From Actinomycetes bacterium (GTDB lineage: Bacteria > Actinomycetota > Actinomycetes > Propionibacteriales > Propionibacteriaceae): a DNA stretch of 8,784 nt. The notes below the pieces were generated by a model. It was not told the DNA's origin. It worked only from the letters and a program-made list of their open reading frames with translations, and ran no database searches. This document shows positions 1-6,254 of the stretch, one piece after another; position 1 is the stretch's first letter, and each line of letters begins with the position of its first letter. Where the stretch lies: positions 1-8,784 of the forward strand of contig JAEYNS010000221.1 of assembly GCA_023412435.1 (NCBI GenBank), read 5' to 3'. The translations under genes and the position numbers were made by a program.

Positions 1-16
1 AGCCAACGTCGCACGA

Positions 17-853
17 TCAGCGCCGCCGGACCCCGGCGGCGAGATCGGCCACCACGGCGCGCAGCCCCGACAGGTCGTCGGGGGTTCCGGCGTCGTCGGC
101 CGCCAGCAGCGGCTTCAGCAGCGCGGAGCCGACGATCACCGCGTCGGCGTAGCTGCCGACGGTGGCCGCCTGCTCGCCGTCGGAGACCCCCAGTCCGACG
201 CCGACCAGCAGGTCGGGAGCCAGCTCACGCAGCCGGGCGACCAGGGCGGGGGCGGCGCTGGGGGCGGTCGAACGGGTACCGGTGACGCCCATCACGGACG
301 TGGCGTAGACCCAGCCGCGACAGGCCTGTGCGGTGGCGACGATCCGCTCGTCGGAGGAGGACGGGGAGACCAGGAAGATCCGGTCCAGGCCGTGGACCTG
401 CGAGGCCTCGAGCCACTCCCCCGCCTCGTCGGGGATGAGATCGGGGGTGATCAGCCCGGCGCCACCGGCCGAGGCCAGGTCGCGGGCGAAGGCGTCCACC
501 CCGTAGCGGTCCACCAGGTTCCAGTAGGTCATCACCACGGCGGGCCTGCCTGCGGCACGGACTGCCTCCACGGCGGCGAAGACGTCCCGCGTCCGCACCC
601 CGCGCTGCAGCGCGCGCGTCCCGGCCCGCTGCACCACGGGACCGTCCATCATCGGGTCGGAGTACGGCAGCCCGACCTCGACGAGGTCGACTCCCGGCGT
701 GTCCCCGTCGCCGCACAGCGCGCGCAGCGCCGCCAGCGAGCCCGGCACGCTCGGGTAGCCGACCGGCAGGTAGCCGACCAGAGCGGCCCTGCCCTCGGCG
801 CGGGCGGCGGCGATCGCCTGTCCTGAGTTGCCAAGGGTGGCGAGGGTGCTCAT
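17..853 (-). CDS. trpA: Tryptophan synthase alpha subunit
   Basis: This 278-residue protein cleaves indole-3-glycerol phosphate to indole and glyceraldehyde-3-phosphate, and passes indole to the beta subunit through the alpha2-beta2 channel. It is a single TIM-barrel domain of normal family length. The catalytic Glu is E59 in LVEVGLPYSDP and the indole-binding Asp is D70 in MMDGP, matching E49 and D60 of the Salmonella enzyme. The GLITPDLIPDEA strand and the mobile loop GVTGTRS (about 190-196) are also present. The ATG at 853 overlaps the trpB stop by one base (TGATG) and has a good Shine-Dalgarno, GGAGG, six bases upstream. The frame stays open upstream inside trpB, but that extension is only out-of-frame trpB sequence. 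It is the last gene visible in the operon, and only 16 bases follow it here. Confidence 0.97.
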   Translation of the reverse strand: MSTLATLGNSGQAIAAARAEGRAALVGYLPVGYPSVPGSLAALRALCGDGDTPGVDLVEVGLPYSDPMMDGPVVQRAGTRALQRGVRTRDVFAAVEAVRAAGRPAVVMTYWNLVDRYGVDAFARDLASAGGAGLITPDLIPDEAGEWLEASQVHGLDRIFLVSPSSSDERIVATAQACRGWVYATSVMGVTGTRSTAPSAAPALVARLRELAPDLLVGVGLGVSDGEQAATVGSYADAVIVGSALLKPLLAADDAGTPDDLSGLRAVVADLAAGVRRR

Positions 854-2103
854 CACACGCCTCCGGTCGCCAGGTCGGGCCGGCCGGTGAGGCCGAACCA
901 GGTGTTGGCGGTGGTCACGTCCTTGTCGCCCCTGCCCGAGACGCAGACCACAAGGATCGGCTCGGCGTTGGGGTCGGTCTCGGTGATCCGGCGGCCGAGC
1001 CGCATGGCTCCGGCGAGGGCGTGGGCCGACTCGATGGCCGGCATGATGCCCTCGGTCCTGGTCAGCGCCTCGAACGCCTCCATCGCCTCGGCGTCGGTCA
1101 CCGACTCGTAGCTGGCCCTGCCGGTGGCGGCCAGCCAGGAGTGCTCGGGGCCGACGCCCGGGTAGTCGAGGCCCGCCGAGATGGAGTGGCTCTCCAGCGT
1201 CTGGCCGTCCTCGTCCTGAAGGATGTAGGTGCGCATGCCGTGCAGCACGCCCACCGAGCCGCCGCCGATCGCGGCGGCGTGCCTGCCGGTCTCCACCCCC
1301 TCGCCGCCGGCCTCGAAGCCGTACAGGGCTACCTCGGGGTTGTCGATGAAGTCGGCGAAACTGCCCAGCGCGTTGGAGCCGCCGCCGACGCAGGCGAGCA
1401 CGGCGTCCGGCAGCCGTCCGTAGCGGGCGGTCACCTGCTCGGCGATCTCGGTGCTGATCACCCGCTGGAACTCGCGCACCAGCTTCGGGAACGGGTGCGG
1501 GCCGGCGACCGTGCCGATCAGGTAATGGGTGTTGTCGACGGTGGCGACCCAGTCGCGCATCGCCTCGTTCATGGCGTCCTTGAGGGTCTGGCTGCCGGAC
1601 TCGACCGCCACCACCTCGGCGCCCAGCAGCTGCATCCTCGCGACGTTCAGCGCTTGCCGGTCGGTGTCGATACGCCCCATGTAGACGCGGCACTCCAGGC
1701 CGAACAGCGCGGCGGCGGTGGCAGTGGCCACCCCGTGCTGGCCGGCCCCGGTCTCGGCTATCACCCTGGTCTTGCCCATCCGGCGGGTGAGCAGCGCCTG
1801 ACCGAGGACGTTGTTGATCTTGTGCGAACCGGTGTGGTTGAGGTCCTCGCGCTTCAGCAGCACCTTGGCGTTGCCGCACAGCGCCGAGAACCGCGGCGCC
1901 TCGGTGAGCGGCGTGGGACGGCCGGTGTAGTTGCGGCGCAGGTCTTCCAACTCCGACCAGAACCCCGGGTCTGCCACCGCCGCCTCGAACTCGGCGTCGA
2001 GCTGGGCGAGCGCCGCCATCAGTGCCTCGGGGACATAGCTGCCGCCGAAGATGTCGAAGTGCCCGGTCGGGTCGGGCAGCAGGGGTCGGTTCACCCGACC
2101 CAT
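853..2103 (-). CDS. trpB: Tryptophan synthase beta subunit
   Basis: This 416-residue PLP enzyme condenses indole with L-serine to give L-tryptophan. The PLP Schiff-base lysine is K95 in HTGSHKINN, the catalytic glutamate is E117 in AETGAGQHG, and the phosphate-binding loop is GGGSN at 240-244. The pyridine-nitrogen serine is S389 in [26 protein letters not shown] (about 306-321) and the length mark it as the classic TrpB1 type that pairs with TrpA, not TrpB2. The chosen ATG overlaps the trpC stop by one base (TAATG). I see no clear Shine-Dalgarno before it, so initiation probably depends on coupling to trpC translation. The N-terminus [19 protein letters not shown] aligns with normal TrpB starts. 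The serC-serA genes on the opposite strand supply its serine co-substrate. Confidence 0.98.
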   Translation of the reverse strand: MGRVNRPLLPDPTGHFDIFGGSYVPEALMAALAQLDAEFEAAVADPGFWSELEDLRRNYTGRPTPLTEAPRFSALCGNAKVLLKREDLNHTGSHKINNVLGQALLTRRMGKTRVIAETGAGQHGVATATAAALFGLECRVYMGRIDTDRQALNVARMQLLGAEVVAVESGSQTLKDAMNEAMRDWVATVDNTHYLIGTVAGPHPFPKLVREFQRVISTEIAEQVTARYGRLPDAVLACVGGGSNALGSFADFIDNPEVALYGFEAGGEGVETGRHAAAIGGGSVGVLHGMRTYILQDEDGQTLESHSISAGLDYPGVGPEHSWLAATGRASYESVTDAEAMEAFEALTRTEGIMPAIESAHALAGAMRLGRRITETDPNAEPILVVCVSGRGDKDVTTANTWFGLTGRPDLATGGV

Positions 2104-2891
2104 TAAACCAGCGGCGTCAGGGCACGCATCGCGGCGACCGCCGCGGCGGGATCGCCGTCCTTCACCAGCGCCTCGCCGACCAGGACGGCGTCAGCCCCGG
2201 CGTCCGCCATCCGCTGGGCATCGGCGAGTGAGAGGATGCCGGACTCGGCCACGGTGACGAGGCCGGACGGCACCAGCCCGACCAGTTCCTCGAACCGCGC
2301 CAGGTCGACGTCGAGGGTCTTCAGGTTGCGGTTGTTGACCCCGATCAGGACAGCGCCGGCGTCCACCGCCCGGCGCACCTCGTCGGCGGTGTGGGTCTCG
2401 ACCAGGCACGTGAGACCCAGCTCGCCGGCCACCTCGAGCAGGTCGGCGAGTTCGGCGTCGCCCAGCGCGGCCACGATCAAGAGCGCGAGGTCGGCCCCGG
2501 CTGCCCTTCCCTCCCACAGCTGGTACTCGGTGACCACGAAGTCCTTGCGCAGCAGCGGCGCGTCCACCGCGGCCCTGACCGCGACCAGATCGTCGAGCGA
2601 GCCGTGGAACCTGCGCCGCTCGGTGAGGACGGAGATCGCCGCCGCCCCACCGGCGGCGTACCGGGCGGCGAGCGCTGCCGGGTCGGGGATGGCCGCCAGG
2701 TGACCCTTGCTGGGGCTGGCCCGCTTCACCTCGGCGATCACGCCGAGACCGGGCCCGCGCAGTGCGGGCAGCGGGTCGCGGGCAGGCGGCAACTGCTCGA
2801 CCGCAGCCATCACCTCCGGGAGCGGGCGGGCGGCCTCCCGCTCGCGCAGGTCCTCACGGACCCCCGCGATGATCTGGTCGAGAACCGTCAT
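2103..2891 (-). CDS. trpC: Indole-3-glycerol phosphate synthase
   Basis: This 262-residue TIM-barrel enzyme closes the indole ring, turning CdRP into indole-3-glycerol phosphate with release of CO2 and water. Every expected signature is visible: E54 and K56 in [12 protein letters not shown], catalytic lysine K116 in LLRKDFVV, E165 in CLVETH, N186 in GVNNRNL, and E216-S217 in VAESGI. It is monofunctional; there is no fused TrpF (PRA isomerase) domain. Its ATG at 2891 overlaps the stop of the small membrane-protein gene by four bases (ATGA), and its TAA overlaps the trpB start. Substrate supply depends on TrpD and a PRA isomerase encoded outside this window. Confidence 0.97.
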   Translation of the reverse strand: MTVLDQIIAGVREDLREREAARPLPEVMAAVEQLPPARDPLPALRGPGLGVIAEVKRASPSKGHLAAIPDPAALAARYAAGGAAAISVLTERRRFHGSLDDLVAVRAAVDAPLLRKDFVVTEYQLWEGRAAGADLALLIVAALGDAELADLLEVAGELGLTCLVETHTADEVRRAVDAGAVLIGVNNRNLKTLDVDLARFEELVGLVPSGLVTVAESGILSLADAQRMADAGADAVLVGEALVKDGDPAAAVAAMRALTPLV

Positions 2892-3118
2892 TCAGCCTGA
2901 CCGTAGCCGGCCCGCCGCAGCACGCCGCCCACCACTATCGACAGCACGAGCAGCACGGCGGCCACCCAGATGACGGTCCAGTTCGGGCCGAGCAGGAAGC
3001 CGATGGCGCCCAAGGTGAACGCGACGGCGGCGATGATGGTGCCCGCCCAGGCGGCAGGGGTCCTGCCGTGGTGGTAGTGGATGGGCTGCCTGGTCGCCTG
3101 CTCAACGCTTTCGGTCAC
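2888..3118 (-). CDS. HGxxPAAW-motif small two-helix membrane protein (trp operon)
   Basis: A predicted 76-residue membrane protein of unknown function. A soluble N-terminus of about 15 residues leads into HHGRTPAAW at 16-24, which is the HGxxPAAW signature of a small actinobacterial family often found between trpE and trpC (family assignment from memory). Two hydrophobic segments follow, about 25-43 and 47-66, joined by a short GPNW turn, and the tail ends [12 protein letters not shown] prefer the GTG at 3118 because a purine-rich GGGGGAA lies just upstream. A longer GTG start at 3160 would add 14 residues and put that ribosome site inside the gene. The stop overlaps the trpC start by four bases, so the two are co-translated. 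A role in anchoring or regulating Trp enzymes would be speculation; the protein carries no catalytic motif. Confidence 0.85.
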   Translation of the reverse strand: MTESVEQATRQPIHYHHGRTPAAWAGTIIAAVAFTLGAIGFLLGPNWTVIWVAAVLLVLSIVVGGVLRRAGYGQAE

Positions 3119-3199
3119 GGTTCCCCCAGTGAGTCGGACGGTGGTGCGAAGGTGTGGCACATCTTGGCAACTGACCGCACGGTTTCCAAGACCACTGTC
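3119..3199 (-). promoter_or_regulatory. 81-base trpE to HGxxPAAW spacer with inverted repeat and weak internal promoter-like pair
   Basis: This is the only real gap in an otherwise overlapping operon, and it is visibly less GC-rich than the flanking genes. On the minus strand it holds CTTGGAAA (3190-3183) and TTGCCAAG (3170-3163), arms that match as an inverted repeat at 7 of 8 positions with a 12-base spacer. The same stretch contains TTGGAA (3189-3184) and, after exactly 17 bases, CAAGAT (3166-3161). These are weak -35 and -10 matches (4/6 and 3/6). It could be an internal promoter with an operator, an mRNA hairpin that protects the upstream or downstream message, or chance. There is no U-run, so an intrinsic terminator is unlikely. 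Confidence 0.25.
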
Positions 3200-4741
3200 T
3201 CACGGCAGGTCGGCCTCGCCCACATCCTGGCCGAGCCGCACCAGCCGGGACGCCTCGGCGACCGCCCGCAGCACGGTGGCGGCCTTGTTCGAGACCTCCT
3301 CGTCCTCGCGTGCCGGGACGGAGTCGGCGACGCTCCCGGCACCGGCCTGCACGTGGGCGACGCCGTCGGCGATCACCGCGGTCCGGATCGCGATCGCGGT
3401 GTCGGAGTCGCCGGCGAAGTCGAAGTAGCCGACCACCCCGCCGTACAGGCCGCGGCGGGAGGCCTCCAGGTCGTCGATGATCTCCATCGCCCGCACCTTC
3501 GGCGCCCCCGACAGGGTGCCGGCCGGGAAGCACGACAAGGTGGCTTCCAGCGCCGTCCGGCCGGGTGCCAGGGTGCCTGACACCGCGGCCTCAAGGTGCA
3601 TCACATGGCTGTAGCGGCGCACCTTCATGAACTCGACCACCGTGACGCTCCCGGGCAGGCACACCCGGCCCAGGTCGTTGCGCCCCAGGTCGACCAGCAT
3701 CAGGTGCTCGGCGGCCTCCTTCGGGTCGGCGAGCAGCTCGGCCTCGTAGGCGGCGTCCTGCTCGGGGGTGGCGCCCCGTGGCCGGGTTCCGGCGATCGGA
3801 TGGGTGGTGGCTCGCCCGCCGTTGACCGTGACCAGCGCCTCGGGGCTCGACCCGACGATCGCGAACCCCTCCAGCCGCACGAGGTAGAGGTAGGGGCTGG
3901 GGTTCTGCCGTCGCAGCACCCGGTACACGTCGAGCGGGTCAGCGGTGCAGTCGATCTCGAACCGCAGGCTCGGGACGACCTGGAAGGCCTCGCCCGCCCT
4001 GATCTCCTCGATGGCCGCCTCCACCATCGCCTGGTACTCCTGCGAGGTGCGCTGCCGGCGCACCAGCGGGGCCGGGCTGTCGGGGCTGCGCAGGGCGAGC
4101 AGCGGCTCGGCCGGACGGCGCAGCGCGGTCACCATCGCCTCCACCCGGGCCACGGCGTCGGCGTAGGCCTCGCCGGCCCGCTCCGGCCGGTCGTCGAAGT
4201 TGATCGCGTTGGCGACGAGCCAGACCTCCCCGGTGTGCTGGTCGAGAATCGCCATGTCGCTCACCAGCAGCATGGTCAGCTCGGGCAGCCCGAGGTCGTC
4301 CGGGTTGGAGTCGGGCAGCCGCTCCAGCCGACGGACCACGTCGTAGCCCAGGTAGCCGACCATGCCCGACACCAGCGGCGGCAGGTCGGCCTCGCGTGGG
4401 GTGTGCAGCTGTTCGAGGGTTCGAGCGAGCACGTCCAGCGGGTCGCCACCGGTCGGCAGACCGTCGATCGGGCGTCCGGTCCAGGTCCACACCGCCTCGC
4501 CGTCGCGTTCGGTGAGGACGGCCGCTGCCGACACCCCGATGAAGGAGTACCGACCCCACACGCCGCCGGCCGCGGACTCGAGCAGGAAGGTCCCCGGTCG
4601 CTCGCCGCAGAGCTGGTGGTACAGCCCGACGGCGGTGAACTCCTCGCCGAGCAGCCGGGTGTAGACGCTCACCACCCGGCGGGTGGCGGCCGCCGCGACG
4701 AACTCGTCGGGCGACGGCACGATCGGCAGCCGGACGGTCAT
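3200..4741 (-). CDS. trpE: Anthranilate synthase component I
   Basis: This 513-residue protein makes anthranilate from chorismate, using ammonia from a separate glutamine amidotransferase (TrpG) that is not encoded here. The N-terminal domain carries the LLES motif (53-56), which in characterised TrpE contributes to the tryptophan feedback site, so feedback inhibition is likely retained. The C-terminal chorismate-binding domain shows QVVPSLRFE (254-262), PIAGTRPRG (315-323), [15 protein letters not shown] (346-360), [17 protein letters not shown] (404-420) and [10 protein letters not shown] (467-476). Overall it fits TrpE rather than PabB or a salicylate/isochorismate synthase. The ATG overlaps the hisI stop by four bases (ATGA), with no obvious Shine-Dalgarno, so coupling to hisI translation is expected. 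Confidence 0.97.
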   Translation of the reverse strand: MTVRLPIVPSPDEFVAAAATRRVVSVYTRLLGEEFTAVGLYHQLCGERPGTFLLESAAGGVWGRYSFIGVSAAAVLTERDGEAVWTWTGRPIDGLPTGGDPLDVLARTLEQLHTPREADLPPLVSGMVGYLGYDVVRRLERLPDSNPDDLGLPELTMLLVSDMAILDQHTGEVWLVANAINFDDRPERAGEAYADAVARVEAMVTALRRPAEPLLALRSPDSPAPLVRRQRTSQEYQAMVEAAIEEIRAGEAFQVVPSLRFEIDCTADPLDVYRVLRRQNPSPYLYLVRLEGFAIVGSSPEALVTVNGGRATTHPIAGTRPRGATPEQDAAYEAELLADPKEAAEHLMLVDLGRNDLGRVCLPGSVTVVEFMKVRRYSHVMHLEAAVSGTLAPGRTALEATLSCFPAGTLSGAPKVRAMEIIDDLEASRRGLYGGVVGYFDFAGDSDTAIAIRTAVIADGVAHVQAGAGSVADSVPAREDEEVSNKAATVLRAVAEASRLVRLGQDVGEADLP

Positions 4742-5088
4742 GGCGCCGCCAGCAGCAGGCCGTCGTCGAAGCAGGACGTGGTGCCGAGGTGGCAGGCGGG
4801 ACCGGTCTGGTCCACGCTCAGCAGCAGCGTGTCCCCGTCGCAGTCCAGGCGCAGCTCCCGGACGAACTGCGTGTGGCCCGAGGTCTCCCCCTTCACCCAG
4901 TACTCGCGGCGGCTCCGCGACCAGTACGTGCCGCGACGGGTCTGCAGGGTGCGCCGCAGCGCCTCATCGTCCATCCAGGCCAGCATCAGCACCTGCCCTG
5001 TGGTCGCGTCCTGCACCACCGCAGGGACGAGGCCGTCGGGGTTCCGCTTCAGCCGGGCGGCGATCCGGGGGTCGAGCGAGTCGGTCAC
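4738..5088 (-). CDS. hisI: Phosphoribosyl-AMP cyclohydrolase
   Basis: This 116-residue enzyme opens the purine ring of PR-AMP, the third step of histidine biosynthesis. Diagnostic motifs are [12 protein letters not shown] (63-74), the acidic metal site DCDGD (82-86) and the cysteines C83, C99 and C106 expected for zinc and Mg-linked catalysis. It is a stand-alone HisI with no fused HisE pyrophosphohydrolase. GTG at 5088 is the only plausible start: an in-frame stop lies a few codons upstream (5101-5103). No Shine-Dalgarno is visible, but an extended -10-like element sits at the right distance for a leaderless transcript. It heads the trp operon and overlaps trpE. No other his gene is in the window, and hisF, a common upstream neighbour in actinobacteria, is replaced by the divergent serC. 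Confidence 0.95.
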   Translation of the reverse strand: MTDSLDPRIAARLKRNPDGLVPAVVQDATTGQVLMLAWMDDEALRRTLQTRRGTYWSRSRREYWVKGETSGHTQFVRELRLDCDGDTLLLSVDQTGPACHLGTTSCFDDGLLLAAP

Positions 5089-5103
5089 CGGGTCATTGTG
5101 TCA
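5086..5103 (-). promoter_or_regulatory. Putative extended -10 promoter giving a leaderless hisI-trp transcript
   Basis: On the minus strand TGA is followed directly by CACAAT (5100-5095). If transcription begins at the G of the hisI GTG (5088), CACAAT occupies exactly -12 to -7 and the TG lies at -15/-14, the layout of an extended -10. The hexamer matches TATAAT at 4 of 6 positions, and the -35 region (CCGCAA) is poor, which is common for extended -10 promoters. The lack of a ribosome site before hisI fits a leaderless start. This is inferred from spacing only. Confidence 0.35.
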
Positions 5104-5109
5104 GCCGGT

Positions 5110-5141
5110 GCCCGCGGTTGCGGGCGGTGTCAGGGCCCGCA
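5110..5141. repeat. Alternating GCCCGC / GCGGGC / GCCCGC blocks forming two mutually exclusive hairpins
   Basis: GCCCGC at 5110-5115 can pair with GCGGGC at 5120-5125 (6-bp stem, 4-base loop GGTT). Alternatively TGCGGGC at 5119-5125 can pair with GCCCGCA at 5135-5141 (7-bp stem, 9-base loop). The central block is shared, so only one hairpin can form at a time. It lies in the divergent hisI/serC control region, and if transcribed would fall in the serC leader. No U-run follows either hairpin. Such hexamers arise easily in GC-rich DNA, so function is uncertain. Confidence 0.3.
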
Positions 5142-5150
5142 GGACGCCGG

Positions 5151-5166
5151 TGGAAGAATGTCGGCC
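5151..5166 (+). promoter_or_regulatory. serC start region: GGAAGA ribosome site or extended -10 (TGGAAGAAT)
   Basis: GGAAGA (5152-5157) lies nine bases before the serC ATG at 5167 and can serve as a Shine-Dalgarno. The same bases also read as TG-G-AAGAAT (5151-5159), an extended -10 whose start point would fall at or next to 5167 and give a leaderless message. The two readings exclude each other. No convincing upstream -35 with 16-18 base spacing was found for this element. Confidence 0.25.
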
Positions 5167-6249
5167 ATGCGTGTGTACAACTTCTCAGCCGGCCCCGCCA
5201 TGCTGCCGACAGCCGTCCTCGAACAGGCCAAGTCCGAGTTGACCGACTGGCAGGGCTCGGGCATGTCGGTGATGGAGGTGTCACACCGCTCCCGGGAGTT
5301 CGTCGCCTGCGCCGACCGGACGGAGGCGTTGCTGCGCGAGGTGCTCGGCGTCCCCGACGACTACGCAGTCCTGTTCCTGCAGGGGGGTGCGAGCGCCCAG
5401 TTCGACGCGATCCCGATGAACCTCAGCGAGCCCGGCCAGGTGGTCGACTTCCTCAACACCGGCCAGTGGTCGACCAAGGCCATCAAGGCCTCCCGCCGCC
5501 AGGGCCTCGAGGTCGAGGTGATCGCCGACGAGGCCGCGTCCAACTACACCACCGTGCCCTCCCCCGGCAGCTACCGGGTCAACCCCGCGGCCGCGTACCT
5601 GCACTACACGCCGAACGAGACCATCGGCGGGGTGGAGTTCGACCACATCCCCGAGTCCGGGGACGTGCCGCTGGTCGCCGACTTCTCCTCGACCATCCTG
5701 TCGCGCCCGATCGACGTCTCTCGCTACGGCATGATCTACGCCGGCGCGCAGAAGAACATGGGTCCCTCGGGGCTGTGTGTGGCGATCGTCCGCAGGGACC
5801 TGCTCGGCAGGGCTCGCTCCACCACCCCGTCGGTGCTCAACTACACCGACATGGCGGCGGCAGACTCGATGCTCAACACCCCGCCCACCTTCAGCGTCTA
5901 CCTGCTCGGGCTGATCCTCGCCTGGGTGAAGGAGTCCGGCGGGCTGGCCGCGATGGCCGAGCGCAACCGGGCCAAGGCGGACGCCCTCTACGGCGCCATC
6001 GATGCGTCACCCTTCTACCGCAACCCGATTGCGGTGAACGCGCGGTCGTGGATGAACGTCCCGTTCCTGGTGCCCGATCCGGCGCTGGAGAAGCCTTTCG
6101 TCGCCGAGGCCACCGCCGCCGGCCTGACGAACCTCGCCGGCCACCGGTCGGTCGGCGGGATGCGCGCCAGCCTCTACAACGCCATGCCGATCGACGGCGT
6201 CCAGGCCCTGATCGACTTCATGACCGACTTCGCACGCCGCAACGGGTGA
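5167..6249 (+). CDS. serC: Phosphoserine aminotransferase (E. coli-type SerC)
   Basis: This 360-residue class V aminotransferase interconverts 3-phosphohydroxypyruvate plus glutamate with O-phosphoserine plus 2-oxoglutarate, the second step of serine synthesis. The N-terminus RVYNFSAGPAMLP is typical of the E. coli/Bacillus SerC class. HRS at 40-42, GGASAQF (73-79), W101 in NTGQWSTK, D172 in ADFSS and PLP lysine K196 in YAGAQKNMGPSG match the known active site. LNTPPTFSVYLLGL and GHRSVGGMRASLYNAM near the C-terminus complete the fold. I chose ATG 5167 because the motif begins at once; an in-frame ATG at 5158 would add only MSA. The actinobacterial SerC form I recall from Mycobacterium is clearly different at the N-terminus, so the type is unusual for the inferred host. 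serA follows after five bases. Confidence 0.96.
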   Translation: MRVYNFSAGPAMLPTAVLEQAKSELTDWQGSGMSVMEVSHRSREFVACADRTEALLREVLGVPDDYAVLFLQGGASAQFDAIPMNLSEPGQVVDFLNTGQWSTKAIKASRRQGLEVEVIADEAASNYTTVPSPGSYRVNPAAAYLHYTPNETIGGVEFDHIPESGDVPLVADFSSTILSRPIDVSRYGMIYAGAQKNMGPSGLCVAIVRRDLLGRARSTTPSVLNYTDMAAADSMLNTPPTFSVYLLGLILAWVKESGGLAAMAERNRAKADALYGAIDASPFYRNPIAVNARSWMNVPFLVPDPALEKPFVAEATAAGLTNLAGHRSVGGMRASLYNAMPIDGVQALIDFMTDFARRNG

Positions 6250-6254
6250 GGACC

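Noticed and set aside
854..1879. N-terminal extension of the trpA frame into trpB
   Set aside because: The extension is low-complexity Arg/Gly-rich translation antisense in frame to intact trpB; the trpA ATG at 853 has a good ribosome site and a normal N-terminus.
1021..2106. Long plus-strand open frame opposite trpB
   Set aside because: Antisense shadow of a fully conserved enzyme gene, with no domain and no ribosome site.
3119..3160. Longer HGxxPAAW protein from the GTG at 3160
   Set aside because: The extra 14 residues encode the GGGGGA ribosome site of the shorter start and do not resemble the family N-terminus as I recall it.
5085..5096. Three-codon mini-ORF (ATG ACC CGG TGA) overlapping the hisI GTG, as a possible leader peptide
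   Set aside because: It has no ribosome site and no Trp or His codons, and would lie upstream of the likely transcript start; not an attenuator.
5158..5166. Alternative serC start three codons upstream
   Set aside because: The purine-rich site would lie only a base or so from that ATG, and the added residues are not part of the SerC fold; position 5167 fits better.
3596..5242. Long plus-strand open frame opposite trpE and hisI
   Set aside because: It mirrors the codon periodicity of the real genes, is rich in His, Arg and Gly, and has no recognisable domain; a common artefact in high-GC DNA.
4683..6254. Upstream extension of the serA frame
   Set aside because: It crosses hisI and serC in a wrong frame and is Arg/Pro-rich; serA has its own ATG and ribosome site at 6245-6257.
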